From: Anticarsia gemmatalis
Lineage: Eukaryota > Arthropoda > Insecta > Lepidoptera > Erebidae
Reading direction: 5' to 3'
Length of the DNA stretch: 64,000 bases
Assembly (NCBI RefSeq): GCF_050436995.1
Contig: NC_134770.1
Coordinates: 4,784,501-4,848,500, forward strand
Shown one piece after another: positions 1 through 12,805 of this stretch; positions within the stretch are counted from its first letter, which is position 1; each line of letters begins with the position of its first letter. Position numbers and translations under genes: made by a program. The notes beneath the pieces are model-generated. The model was not told the origin of the DNA. It made no database searches and saw only the letters and a list, made by a program, of their open reading frames with translations.

Positions 1-4
1 TCCC

Positions 5-298
5 CTTTCAGCACCTACGGTTTACCTTCGGAAATAAGCAGGCTTAAGAGTCGAAAATCAAATTCGAATGGTTCGAACAAATGTGAAATCGTAGTTTTAA
101 ACTTCAAACTTGGACATAATTAAACCCTGGTTTAAAGTGCAACTAATGTTGTTGTTGTTTGATGTAGATTATTTTAATTTTAAGCTAGTGATCACGCGCT
201 AGTTTGAAACTCAAAACTACGACTTGACATTTATTTGAATGGATCGAATTTGATTTTCGACTTGATGCTGTCGGGAGGAAACCTGAAGGTGCTGAAAG
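5..298. mobile_element. Fold-back MITE-like element in a Cbl intron
   Basis: Two arms of roughly 100 bp are inverted copies of each other. The left arm begins ctttcagcacct and the right arm ends aggtgctgaaag. Inside, gtcgaaaatcaaattcga on the left matches tcgaatttgattttcgac on the right, and cgtagtttt matches aaaactacg. The middle is about 95 bp without coding potential. This is the structure of a non-autonomous fold-back DNA element. No target duplication could be judged because the left end is at the window edge. Confidence 0.6.
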
Positions 299-1027
299 AG
301 TAATTTTCGTTTCGGTAACAGCACTTCGCCCTTTTCACAGTTTCATTTCCGAATTCGTTAATAGACCTAATATTCGCCCTTTCCGAAAGATCCACACGGT
401 CCCTTTCATATTACAAGGAGGATGGCCCATTAACAGGCCGTCCATTCCCCTTCATCGAATATTGGAAATTAATTCCACTAATTGGAAAACTGGCGGTGCT
501 TCCATTAGCATTTTGTATATTCGCACACACATCGCTCGGTCACGTTCGCACTTATTGATTGGTGGTCACACAGCTGGGATGTTTATCTTCTTGATAGGAC
601 TGCGTTGTTGTGTCTACTAAACCTTATTTCGCGTGAAATTGGGAGGACAACGTAGAACAGAATTTCGGGGAAAGGGTGCCTTAGATTCGTATTGGAGATA
701 CGAAGAGGGCTTGTTGTTCTGTAACGGCTATAATGATATTGCAAGGCGTTTCTTAGAATGTACTGATACGAAATCTGTATTGTATTCAATGCAAAGAATG
801 TACAAAGTAATTAAATGAGTATTTGTAGAACAGCAGTTCGGTGACCAACTCAAGTATCTGCTAGAAGTACTACCAGCTATAAAGTCTTTAAATAACCTAA
901 ATGATAATTTGTTATTAGAGTCACTTGTCAACACATTGAAAATTCTTTCTAAGCCTCTGTTCCTAATTCCTATGTAACAGATACATTGTTCATAATAATA
1001 AGTAATTTGTTTCTCCCTTTTCCTCAG

Positions 1028-4000
1028 TACTCTGGTGCCATGGAAGATCTTCCGTGAGGAGTTGAACAACGTGCACCCGATATCTTCAGGTCTGGAGACG
1101 ATGGCGTTGAAGACCACCATCGATTTGACGAGTAACGACTTTATATCCAACTTTGAGTTTGATGTGTTTACGAGGTAAGATTTAATAATTTTCACTTATT
1201 GAAATTATTGTACGATAGTAAGATTTTTATCCTTAGCCTGTTTGAGTGTCCCAATGCCGAGCAAAGGGCTTCCCTGTAATCGTAAGATATTGAGTAAAAA
1301 CATGCTTGCGTTAAAACCAATATTATTGTAATATGAGCTCATTAAACATGCCATGCGATGAGTCAAGAGTTATGATTAAGTAAAAATTGGGAATTTTGTT
1401 TAGGAAAATCTTAAAGGTTACTGAGATTCTTTAACCATTTCCTAGAATAGGCTAGATATTTGAGACGTAACCCTGAGATAATCTCCACTTTTGTCCTGTT
1501 AATTGTAAAATTATATAGAAATTCTTGAGTTTTTCTACAGTCGGGTTTACAGTCATACTTAAATTCTGCATTTTTCTCGTTCTATTCTCACTTATAAACT
1601 CGAATGTTTCCAGATTATTCCAACCATGGAGCACACTGCTTCGCAACTGGCAACTCTTGGCTGTGACACACCCTGGTTACGTCGCGTTCCTGACTTATGA
1701 TGAAGTGAAGGCGCTGCTCCAGAAATATATTCATAGGCCTGGCAGTTATGTCTTCCGGTAAGTTTATGGCAGTTTCTTCAGAATTTTGCATATTGTTTTA
1801 TGCCCGGTTTCTGAGTACATTTAGGCGTAGTTTATCTATTCGATTGCGTTTTTCTTGTATGGGTTTATATGTGTGTTCCAGTAATTTATTTATTCAATAG
1901 CATACTATTGAATAAATAAATTACTGGAACCGGGGGTTAGTAATGCTAACGTAATTGACTGCCGCGCAGTCGATAGTGTATGCGACTGCAGCGCATATGT
2001 AGGTCTCTGGTTCAAATTCTTTGTCGAGCCAAAAAGTATTTCCTGAGTTCATCTGTTAAGAAATTCTCAGATTATCAGCTAGGAGGATATTATTATTAAC
2101 GATGGCAAATTGGCGACCCATTCTAAGAAGAAGATAATCATATTTAGTCTGCTTGTTTGTCACAAATTCTAAAAAATATTATTGGACTGTAGTAAAACAG
2201 CAGTTGTGTCTGACTTTAGGCCAAAAATATTTGTTTATGGTCTTCGCTTAGGACTAGCTTGGTGCTTAAAAATGTGCTGGTTTTGTAAAAGATAGTGAAA
2301 GGCAGAGATAGATATATTTATAAACACGTTACCTTCTCTTTGTTGATTCTCATGTATAGGTCTCTCTGCGAAACAAATTTCATAGAATTTCACAGGTGCC
2401 TAGGGATAATCTAACTGGTATTTAGATATACACAACATAACACCTAGATTTCCCCGAAGGCTTAAGTCATGTAGATGGAAAATTGAAACGTTATTTACGA
2501 TAGGCTCAATTGAATAAACGTTGTAATTTCGCCGAATATGTGTGAAAATATACCTTCGAATTGAATACTCCTATTGATAATTCTTGGCCAAAGTTAACTA
2601 AATTATTTTGTCCTCTTCTCTTCTCCTTCTTTCTCTCTTTCTCTTAAGAGAACACAGTAGAAAAACTTACTTTCAAAAAACCTTTTACTATGGAAAATTG
2701 CTGAAATTACCAGATTGCATTCGTGATAATTATAATTCCCACAATGATAATGGTGAAACGAGGGTGTGTTTCATACACAGCATATACCTTCTGGTATTAC
2801 ATGCATATTATGTATGTAAGGATCGTACCAATTGGCGATCCCTGCTTCTCACTGCCTCTATGGGAAGGAGACGTGATTTTTTTTATATTTCTTCCCTACA
2901 GCTATTACATGGGCCTCACCATATATGGGATGGGTTTTATGTCATTTATGTATAAAAACTATAGTATAATAACCTTTGATTCCAGGTTATCGTGCACGCG
3001 ATTGGGCCAATGGGCGATAGGCTACGTTACAGTGGACGGAGAGATACTACAAACGATACCGCAGAACAAGAGTCTTGTGCAAGCACTCCTCGACGGCTAT
3101 AGAGAGGGATTGTGAGTATTGTACTGTGAAAATATACGTAGACCAGTGTTCTTGTTGTATGATTGTTTGATGTGGGACTGTTGGATTTACAAACGAAACT
3201 TTGTTTGCTTGCATTTTTAAATAAAGCTATTTTAAATTAACTTATGTTGAGTAAAGCGTACTATTCTACTGCCAAACTAGAGCCATTGTATGCATTTTTA
3301 AATAAATATATTTAAATTAAATAATAACAACAAAATTAATTTTAATCCCGACCTTTTAATAAGAAGTTACTAACTTTGTATTTTCATCAACCTTTGCTTA
3401 ACTCTGATCGTTAAAAAACATGGTGTTGAAGTGCAAAGTTCGAAAAGTTTATTCCTTCAAAACAATATTTTTGAATCAAATGCTAATTAAGAATCGAGGC
3501 AAAATATCGGTTAGTATTAAATCTCTGTTTCTCTATTAATGTGCTTATTTTCAAATGTTTCAGCTACCTATATCCAGCCGGCACGGACTTGAACCCAGAT
3601 CTGAGCAGTGCGATAATATCGCCTGCCGAAGACCACATCACTGTTACACAGGAACAATACGAGTTGTATTGTGAAATGGGTTAGTATTTATTTCTGCTCA
3701 TGAAATTTTCTGAAATATATTAAGTTGATAATCGTATAGTCTAATTACTTACGCAAAAACTAAGAATGAGTAGGATTTTATAACCTTCTAGTGATGCTCG
3801 ATATAAAGGAAGGAATTAATTTCAAATTAATTGAATATACATCCTATATAGCAGAAACTAACAAAAAATTTGGTATCTGCTATATTTATTCTTGAGAATA
3901 CCATTTGTATTTTACTCCTGTAAATAATTATAACCTATGTAATTTTTTCACACTTGTAAGGTAATTACAAATTACAAAGGATGTTTAAAATCAATATTGA

Positions 4001-7000
4001 ATGGACTGCATACACATATTATTATTGGAAGCTAATGTAACTTGTTTAAATTTCAGGAAGCACGTTTCAACTATGCAAGATTTGCGCTGAGAATGATAAA
4101 GACATCAGAATAGAACCTTGCGGACACTTGCTTTGCACACCTTGTTTGACTGCGTGGCAAATTGTAAGTATACCTACACAATACCTTAAAAAAATTAAAA
4201 TCATTTGGCTCTTATATACTTAAGACTTAATTCCACAAAAAATCTTTTGAAAATTCAGTGTTTTAGTTCGTTGGCATGTGCCTATACTGCGAAACTATTA
4301 AATTAATGGCACTCCTAAAGTCTGCTTAGGAAACGTTTTACCGCTTTTTCGATTAATGTATTTGAATACACAATGCTATTTGAACAGCTTTTCGGAATAT
4401 AATTTGTTTGACGGAGTTACCAGTAACCTTCTTTAAATCGTTTTTAACTACTTATAATTTCATTTAATTAATTTCGTTATGTTTTCTAATGTTACAGGAC
4501 TCAGAAGGGCAAGGTTGTCCGTTCTGCCGCGCGGAGATCAAAGGCACTGAACAAGTCGTAGTGGATGCATTCGTGCCACCACGCCCGCCTAATACCACTG
4601 CTGATAAGTGAGTAGTATTGTCTCTTTCCCGCTTAGTGTGTTTGTTATATGCTAGAAAGAGATACCTCAAATTAAAAATGTTTCGTAAATAAATGGCTAT
4701 AAGAAATGCGTGTACGTCAACTTTACGTGCACGTATACAAATGGTGGACGTTACTCTTATTAATATTATGATAAATTAGACTATTTTCTTAATAAGCCGT
4801 AACTTATAATTTTATTTATTTGCTATTTTCAGGGCCGTTAACACAAAGACCACAGTCAAAGCTGTGTCATCAAATTCTTCCGGTTCATCCGGATCTTCCG
4901 GTTGTAATGGATCAAGTAAGTTCATTTTACTATCGTCTACAAATCTTGTAGGATTTTAATTAAATCTTAACGACGGTGATGATTGTTGTTGGAAGAAACG
5001 TAACGAGTTATTTACAGTCTACCTTACAGTTAAAGACTTAAAATTCCTTCAATTTATATAAAGTTCATCATTTTCACACATCATATCATAATATGTTTAG
5101 AAATTGTCACACTATCGCTTTAGATAAGAACCTGTAAAGATAGTTTTGAAAAGAAGATGAATAAATAAATAATAAAGAGTTTTCCTGTGTTTAAGTAATT
5201 TGCATTATATTATTCCACAGGTGCAGACACAATCTCAGGTAGCGCGAACGGTTGGGCGTCACGAAACACCACGTTTAACGGACTCACAGACGATATCGAT
5301 GATGCTGAGGTAAGACAATACTTTCTTATTATTTTATACTTTAAAACCCATCATAAATTACCTCTAGGTCAGGTATTAATCAATACACTAAATAGACTTT
5401 TAAAAAATTACAAACTTTTTACAATATCGAAGCCTGGACATAGGTCCCCAAGGACTGTATAAAACTGAATAAGAATTTTTATACAGATCATAAGAAGTAG
5501 TATCAGAGTAATTGAAAGGGTAAAAGTGTAATAGTGAAGATGTTTTCTACCTGTATATGTGTCCAAGGCGTAGTAAGTTGCCTCAAACGACCGAGGGGAA
5601 TAGAAATCCAAGGGAGACGCCTTTGTTCAGTGCGACACTGGAATAGGCAAACAAAAGTTAGGTACCCATTTTGTCCAAAGTGGAAATTGAAGTTTCCGAC
5701 TTATTAGAATTGAGTAAATCATTCAAAAGTATTCTTAAATCATCCATTTCCCTTGCCTTGTAAAATGTTGGTGTTGTAATGCATGGTTTGCATATTATGT
5801 TTGTCTGTTTGTTCGTTTGCCGCGTGGCATGACATCAGTTTGTGCTTACAATACGTGCTCTCTCATTTTTATTATTTATTACTCATTTTTTATTTATGGT
5901 TGACGTTTATCTGTGATTTTTAAAATTAAATATAATATATGGTTTTGTTGATAATATATTGCCGAACCGAATGTGCCGACGCGAATATGTGTTTAATAAG
6001 CCTAAAAGTATTAAATGGTCCTTGTCAAATTTTTTGGGTGTTTCAAATGCAAATTAAAATTTCGTGTAATGTGGTATTTGTTCGGTAACACGCTTCGGCA
6101 TTCTTCGTTAATTTTCCGAGAATTAAATCGCGAGTGTGTTCAATGAGTGAATGAAGCGGCTTAACAGTGACAAAAAATGGAAGCCGGTTTTTGCCGAATA
6201 TGTGCGAAGATTGCCGAAGACATTATAGTATTTACTGTAAGTCCCTTTTTTCTTTTATTATTGTCACATCAAAAGTCTATTCATGACATTTTAAAATCAT
6301 TTTAATGTCAAAAATATTTCATTGTAGTATAGTCCACATTTTTTTTTCAATTTAGTGCCCGATATCACTCACGACATTTTTATTTAACGTCCTTTCATTT
6401 TATGGCCAGGCACCATATTTTAGGGGGTCATTTCATTTGTTTTGATGTTAATTTCGAGTGCATTGTGACACTATGTGCGGAGGTAAAATGGGGCATATAT
6501 ATATCTAGCTCACTAAAAATTATTTTATTTTTATAAAATCATTGCGCGTCTCCATTTTTCATTAAAAAATCACAGAGAACGTCAACCGTATGCATGCGTT
6601 AACACATATAAAGAGATATTTTACATTTGTTTGCAGAGAGTGAGGCGAAAGTCGCCGCATGCTTAGCTTGCACGGGTAGTTTGCTTGGCGACGACGACGC
6701 ATCCACGTTTTGTATCGGAGCATGTTTGTTTGTTTGTATTTTGTTTGTGAAACACGTCTTTTTATTATCAGGCTTGGTTATCATTTTTCAAACACATACA
6801 TTAAAAATATATATACTTCGAAGTGATTAAACCGTTCCTGTGACAGCCAAAAATATCATATTCATCAGTTAAGCCGATTGGCTAAATAATATGCTAAAGA
6901 AGGCTTTTTGAGTTTGCAATAAAACTGGATTATTTGAACTAGTTTTTTCTTCTGGTCACGTCATTATTTTCATCCAAATTATTGCTTGGCTCTCGATTTT

Positions 7001-10000
7001 TTTTACATTTAATCAACAAGCCTCATGATAATAGACGTTTTTCATACGATGATACAGTTGTAAAGCGACGATTTCGTTAACAAAAATCGATCCTAAAACT
7101 TAAAAAACGTCCGAGTCTTTGAACAAGACTCTATTGTGTGTTCAAGAACACTATTGTGTGTTCTGCGTGATTGTCGCTACAACTGTCATGTGCTTGTTAT
7201 AAAATTGTAAGTTTGTTTATATACACATAAGTTATCGATATTGTGTTAAAGCTTAGTCATTGTGTGTTTGTCATATTTATTAAGTGACTTTTTGCGTGTG
7301 AGTTCTTAAATAAAACGAGAACTTTCCAGTCATAACTATTTTTAAAATGTTATTATTGCATTGTACACTTGCGACAAAATATTAAATCTTTTGAAATCAC
7401 CGTATTGATTTGTTTTGGTTCATAAATTACTCAAAACTGTATAGATTTTTTTGGTTCGCTATTTAGTAAAAATATCGGACTGTTAGTTCCCTATTTTATT
7501 TTATTTCCCTGCATGCAGCAGACCCTGATTATGACTATCGATATCATTTCAAAGAATGCATAATGGATAAAAACAATGAAAATAGCTTCTTATAAAAAAA
7601 CCATTAATGCACCCGATTGTGTATGCGCAATTTATAGCCTTTATTCTACACTAGCTGACCCGCGCAACTTCGCTTGCGTCCAATAAGAGAGAATGGTAGA
7701 ATTTTTTCCCCGTATTTGTAACATTAATTTTACTGGTGATATATAGCCTATGTCCTTTCTCGGGTATCAAAATATCTCCATACCAAATTTCATGCAAATT
7801 GGTTCAATAGTTTAGCCGTGATTGAGTTACAGACAGACAGAGTTACTTTCGCATTTATAATATTAGTGTGGATTTTATATAACAATCACGTACAAAAGTC
7901 ACTTACTATTAGGTGCGACAGTACTGAATCATTTATCGGCATTTACTTTGTTGCAAAAGTTGTGTATGTGCTTTTAGTTATAGTTTTATTTTTACACTAG
8001 TATTAATATTTACTTAATGTATTTATTTTAGTAGTACGGCTTTTTTTGACGATTTGGTACTTTTTTTTGCATAGGAAGCGGCAACTATAGGTCATTCAAT
8101 ATAAGAAAGTAGTGACGTAATAAATGGACGAAACTTTTTGGTTAATTAGGTCATTGAACCCAGATTCTGAGACACTGTTAATACTTAGCAGATAGGCCGT
8201 GATGGCAACGAAACGGCGACGGCTTTCTTCGGTTCCATTTACCGCACTCCTTTCCTCTCATCGATGTATTTTTGCTTGCCGTACTTTGCCACAAAGTAGC
8301 CGCATAAGTTGTTTAACGTATTTCAAAGGTAATAATGAGAGTTCCGAATGTTGTCAACAGTCAATGCTAAGCTATAGAAATTTAGGGCAAAAAAATAGTT
8401 TAGGCTGCATGAAAAAAGAAATAACTATAAATTTCATACTAACGTTACTGATGTGATGATTATCATACTTTTTAACGATCTATTTAACTAAACAGTGTAA
8501 TTTATTCCGTTATACTTTGAAACAGAACAAATGATACAGTATACTTATACCCAGTAACAAATAGTTTTATTATAATTAAAATATACACTCCTTATAATTT
8601 TCGTTTATTCATATCACTTTTGCACTCATCAATATTTTTATTTTTATTTATTTAAAATTTAAAACCACGATTCTTTCCTATATGAAGACATTAATGCAAT
8701 TATTATTTTTATAATTTGACTTCTTATATTATTTTGTCAAAATGATGCACTTACTGCGAATAGATTTAGTTAATTTATGTTTTTTATCAATTGACCGATG
8801 TCCGATGTTAATGAAAATTTAGTTCGGAAATTGTAAATATGTTTTGTTCAGAAATGCTTTTGGCACATAATAGTTATAATGTTATTTTTAAGAATAAAAG
8901 TATTTTTTGTTAGTGACATTTAAAAAAAAAACATTGTGGATTTTCATGATAGGTACTTAGTTAAATGATAATATAATTTGAATAAAAGTCATTTTTAGAA
9001 ATGTTGTTTTGTGCGAAACGACGACTCCTTGATTTTTTTGATTGCAAATTATTTTATATAAATTGATCTTCCAGTAATCTCTATTAATTTAATAATTATT
9101 TTATATTATAAGACAATGCTTATTCTAGTTATTATAATAATAATAATTTCTGAACATCGGACATTTAGTAATATTTACGCTTAGCTCGTATTATTGACAT
9201 AGAAGGATAATTTAATTTTATCATTTATATTAGTTATAGCACCTTTTTTATTTATTTTTAAGTGTATTTTTATGTTGAAAATATACGTTCGGTGATATGT
9301 GCTTTGTGTGTTTTTGTTTCATTTGCCTTTTCAGTTTTATTTACTTTACTACTTTAATTATAGAATGGACCCTTCCTAATTCTTCCAAACATTTCCATTG
9401 ACATTGCTTTCTTGTTCATGAGTTCGATATCTAGTCCAAAATTAATAGATTCTCCTCCAGCTGGATATGTTTGAAGTACCTTCTGAATCAGCTTTGAAGC
9501 CTGGTAGAATACACTAAGCTATATAGCCAGAATGTATAAAATGTTTCTTTAAAAAGGGTTTAGTCACTAAAATTATACAATGATTTAATATTGCGCAATT
9601 CCACTCGCGCAAAAGTCTATGACGCCTATTTCAGTACGGATGAATGATGGTTTGTTCAAAAAAAAACCTCATGCTTATGTAAAGCGGTGTAGTACAATAG
9701 CACAATCTTCTATCTTGGTAAGATAATATTGTAATCTATACCAACAACATTACACTGTCAATTTACATACCTAACTACAAACCAAACCTCACACCAAATA
9801 TTCAAGCTACAATATCCCCAACAGGACTGGGCAGAATTCAACGCAGCGACATCAACCATCGACGCTCTCCGCCCATCTGTCCGTTCCCCGGGCGCCTCCC
9901 CGCGTCACAGTCCGCGGGCACCGCGCCGCGCGCCGCAACCTACTGAGAATGCTTATGGAGAACTACGGGCACCTCCACTACCGCCAAGAAAGAGTTTGTC

Positions 10001-12208
10001 ACCAGCCGAACCGGTGATAGTAGCTGCATCTAGCGTGCAAGATATTGCTGCTGCTAGCTCACAAGGTAAATACTAAATAACTTTAGAATTACAATTGACG
10101 CGCTTCAGTCTAATGAGAGTGCGTATGAGTAACGACGGGCACCTCCGCTACCGCCTAGAAAGAGTTTGTCGCCAGCCGAACCGGTTATTGTAGCTGCATC
10201 TAGCGTGCAAGATATTGCTACTGCTAGTTCACAAGGTATTAAATTGTTCTACGATATTATGTACTATCGGTAGTAGCACAAAGAAAACTATAAAATAATC
10301 TTGTCCTCTGAAGTCATTGGTCGCGTATAGCCCTCAAACACGCTGAATAACATTGAAGGTCTAATAAATTCGTTGCGATTGCTGCAAGCCGTGAATCTCT
10401 CTATCGGTAGTTTGTAAATTCCCGCTAATGAACATTTTCAGTAGAATATTGTTGACATATTTTGTAATTTTCTTACGAAGGGCTCTTCGAGTCTACTAAT
10501 GGCAAAAAATACTCTGATACACCACATAATAATGTCATATTTTTTCGGGTCATCAGCTGAACCCAGAAGACGTTCATCGTTAGAACCGGAGCCTGATTCA
10601 AGACATCGTTTAACTTCCATCATCACTGGATCAACAGAAACTATCACAGGAGTCATAGACACGAGACATGAGGTACTAATTTAATATAAAATATTAAAAC
10701 TATTGTCCTATTACTTCAAGCAATCTGTTGAATATATATTTTAAAGCTAACTGACTCGTTTCCAATGAATGAAATTACTCTGTATATTAATTAAACTGCT
10801 AATTTATTACTGTACAATAACCAAACATGTTATATTTTAGGTACCACCAGACCCTCGAGCATTTGAAAAGCCTCGTCGCGCCTGCACCCCACAATCAAAC
10901 AGCCGGCCGCTCCCCGCGACTCCCCCAGAACGTCCCCCCGAAGTACCAACTCCAACCGAACCCAAACCCGAACCCCGACACATACCAGACAACAGATACC
11001 TACCAGAAAGACACGAAAGAATACCAGACCGGCCAGAAAGAACAATTCCAATTCCAGATACGAGAGAAAGACATCCAAACCCGCCAGAAACGAGAGAACG
11101 CCAGCCTATTCCGGACACAAGGCAAGAACGCCACGTCCCTATACCGGATACAAGGCAAGAACGGCATATTCCAATTCCAGATAACCGGCAAGAAAGACAT
11201 ATGGAACGGCAAGAAAGGCACACGGAAAACCGTCTTGCGGACCGTCATATTCCAGAACGGCAAGACAGGCATGTATTACAAGATAATAGGCAGGAAAGGC
11301 ACATGCAAGAAGCAAGGATGGATAACCGATTGGATAGGCATATAGAAAACCAGAAGATGGATAGGCATGGCTTGGATAGACATACGGATTTCAGACTACC
11401 CCCAGAGAGGCCTCCAGAAAAGCCAGATTTGAGGAATCAGATAGAATCTAGGAATAGTTTTGATAGGGAAACTAGGTTGGAAAGTAGGGCACCTCCTAGG
11501 CAAAGATCTTTGCCCGCGACTACTAGCGGGAGTGTGGATCAACCTACGAAGTCAACGACTATGCCCAAGTTCCCGTCTGAGGAGAAAAAGGACCCGCCTT
11601 ATGAGAATGTGGCGGTCGAGAAGAACGAGTTGGCTGTTGCACGTAAGTTATTTACTATGATTATGATTATTTCGATTATTTGATTAGCATTTTGATGGAT
11701 CATCATAGTTATCTTAACGTACAACTTTAATTTTGGTTACAAAAGTCAGTACCTAAAACATATTTTTGTACCCATTTGTTAAACCAAGTTGATTAGTGAA
11801 CTCTCTTAAGCTACTACATGTCAATAATGGAGTGGTTGCTCTTGGAACTTCTCATTTGCCATGGTTTTTAGGAGTGTATTATACACGTGTACGCAACTGG
11901 AGGACCGCTATGTTTAGTTTTTATTTTTTTTAATATCTGTGTTAATAGAGTGGGAGTCATGAATTATAAATGAATTATTTCTCTCCTCAGCCAAGAAAAT
12001 CAACCCACTAACCCACGACAAGCACGGCAGAAAGTACGGAGACAACGTATCCTACGAAAACATCAACTTAGACTACATAGCGCGTCTCGTCGGTGAAGGA
12101 TACCCCAAAGACATCGTGGTGAGAGCCCTGGGCATCACTAGAAATGACCTCGAGATGGCCTGCGACATCTTACACGAGTTCGGCTCTAAAGTACCTAATA
12201 AGTGTTAG
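1028..12208 (+). CDS. Cbl: E3 ubiquitin-protein ligase CBL, long form (5' end missing)
   Basis: CBL binds phosphorylated receptor tyrosine kinases through its TKB region and ubiquitinates them through its RING finger, so the receptors are internalised and degraded. Twelve exons join without a frame break: 1028-1174, 1614-1757, 2986-3111, 3564-3679, 4057-4163, 4498-4607, 4833-4915, 5221-5309, 9825-10065, 10557-10672, 10841-11642 and 11991-12208 (stop TAG). They give 765 visible residues. The first visible exon enters mid-codon and reads LVPWKIF, a CBL EF-hand signature, so the four-helix bundle and the start codon lie upstream. The SH2-like part contains PGSYVFRLSCTRLGQWAIGY with the phosphotyrosine-binding Arg. 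The linker reads EQYELYCEMGSTFQL, including the regulatory Tyr. The RING spans residues 184-223, from CKIC through CGHLLC to CPFC. The tail has PPLPPRK (a PxxxPR site for CIN85-type SH3 domains) and an Arg/His-rich tract. A UBA domain lies near the end (about residues 715-755). Identification is firm; tail exon borders are by eye. Confidence 0.93.
1803..1940. mobile_element. Small inverted-repeat element with a perfect hairpin
   Basis: It starts ccggtttctgagtacattta and ends near accgggggttagtaatg. A second copy at 46262-46378 shares both ends, so this is an interspersed family. At 1875-1930 lies a perfect 26-bp stem with a 4-base loop (cata). It sits in the intron after the second visible Cbl exon. 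Non-coding. Confidence 0.5.
1965..2060 (+). repeat. Possible tRNA-like SINE fragment
   Basis: A tRNA-like head (gccgcgcagtcgatagtg) is followed about 45 bp later by ggttcaaattc, which resembles a polymerase III B box with one mismatch. No cloverleaf forms, so it is not a tRNA gene. It sits in a Cbl intron. Confidence 0.3.
5310..9824 (+). other. Large Cbl intron (4.5 kb)
   Basis: This is the phase-0 intron between the last RING-proximal exon (ending DDIDDAE) and the first proline-rich tail exon (starting DWAEFNA). It has donor gtaaga and acceptor cccaacag. It is AT-rich and holds one interspersed repeat at 7650-7873. A spliceable-looking segment begins after ttgcag at 6636; it would add only about nine residues before a stop and is not supported otherwise. 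Nothing else was recognised. Confidence 0.7.
7650..7873 (+). repeat. Interspersed repeat, 'actagctgacccgcgcaact' family
   Basis: It starts actagctgacccgcgcaact and ends ttataatattagtgtggat. The same 5' and 3' motifs frame copies at 31764-32024 and 37097-37354, and partial copies occur at 27281-27375 and 18620-18780. It is common in lepidopteran genomes and probably the tail of a non-LTR retrotransposon; that assignment is from memory. It lies within a Cbl intron. Confidence 0.65.
10109..10235 (+). pseudogene. Tandem, stop-bearing copy of a Cbl tail exon
   Basis: This segment repeats the 3' half of the Cbl exon 9825-10065 at a constant offset of 170 bp without indels. The last 100 bp differ at seven positions, six of them silent in the Cbl frame; the seventh changes Ala to Thr. 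It keeps the PPLPPRK motif and the exon-end sequence acaag followed by gt. In the exon's frame a TAA lies at 10130-10132, upstream of the well-conserved part. The candidate acceptor cgcttcag at 10101-10108 therefore leads to a stop in every usable phase. It is either a recently disabled duplicate exon, a truncating alternative exon, or two alleles placed in tandem by assembly. Confidence 0.65.
10976..11383 (+). repeat. Cbl: Coding repeat tract in Cbl: Arg-x-Glu-Arg-His units
   Basis: About 135 codons of the 802-bp Cbl exon consist of irregular short units such as IPDTRQERHVP, IPDTRQERHI, IPDNRQERHME and RQERHTENRLADRH. Early units carry Pro-Asp spacers; later ones become Asp/Arg/His-rich (MDRHGLDRH). 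At the DNA level aggcaagaa and its variants recur, so the tract grew by local duplication. It lies between the proline-rich part and the UBA domain and is open over its whole length. Confidence 0.8.
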
Positions 12209-12230
12209 TAAGTCTATTTAATTATATTGG

Positions 12231-12637
12231 TGGAGTTAGTTGTGATTTTTTTTAGTATGGCAACTTTGATAGTTGTCAAAGTGACAGTTGATGGTATTCT
12301 ATAAAGTGTTTTAACTGTCTAATGGTTCTGTTGACATGGTTATGTTTTCTACAGAAAAGTATTTTGAAAGCCGTGTAGTTTTACTAAACTAAACGGTTTT
12401 CAAAGTACATTACATACTATGGACGCTTCCTTCTTGAACTAAGTCTTCTTTAAAGTAAATAATTCCAATAATTAAGTCCTATAATCAATTCGTTACTATT
12501 AATTTTGAGAACACCAGAATTTATTTAGAAATTACACAAAAGAATGGTTCTTAAATACATGCTTTTAACCTCATTATGTGTGCGATGAAAATTATAATAT
12601 ATTTGAACAATAATGAATAAATTCACAACTAACTCCA
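12231..12637. mobile_element. Possible MITE with short terminal inverted repeats
   Basis: tggagttagttgtga at 12231-12245 is inverted as tcacaactaactcca at 12623-12637, about 400 bp apart, in AT-rich non-coding DNA 23 bp after the Cbl stop. Both ends continue with short T/A runs. No clear target duplication was found. Confidence 0.35.
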
Positions 12638-12805
12638 TCAAAAATAACAGCATTAAGCGACAGGTTTTTTAATAGAATTCGTACCTTATGATCGTAATTA
12701 TAAGTCTGATTTTGACGTGTACATATTTCGATGAATCAACTCAACTGTATAGTTTGAAACAACTTTTTGCACTAAGATGTATTTATTTATATAAAACTTC
12801 AAAGA

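Noticed and set aside
2608..3115. Two overlapping open frames covering a Cbl intron and exon
   Set aside because: Only 2986-3111 is coding, and it is a Cbl exon; the rest is intron with repeat-like sequence (ctgcctctatgggaaggaga).
8199..8456. 85-codon frame in the large Cbl intron
   Set aside because: No splice or promoter context, random composition.
10830..11272. Open frames on the minus strand opposite the Cbl tail
   Set aside because: They mirror the repetitive sense codons; the sense frame is continuous with Cbl and spliced on both sides.
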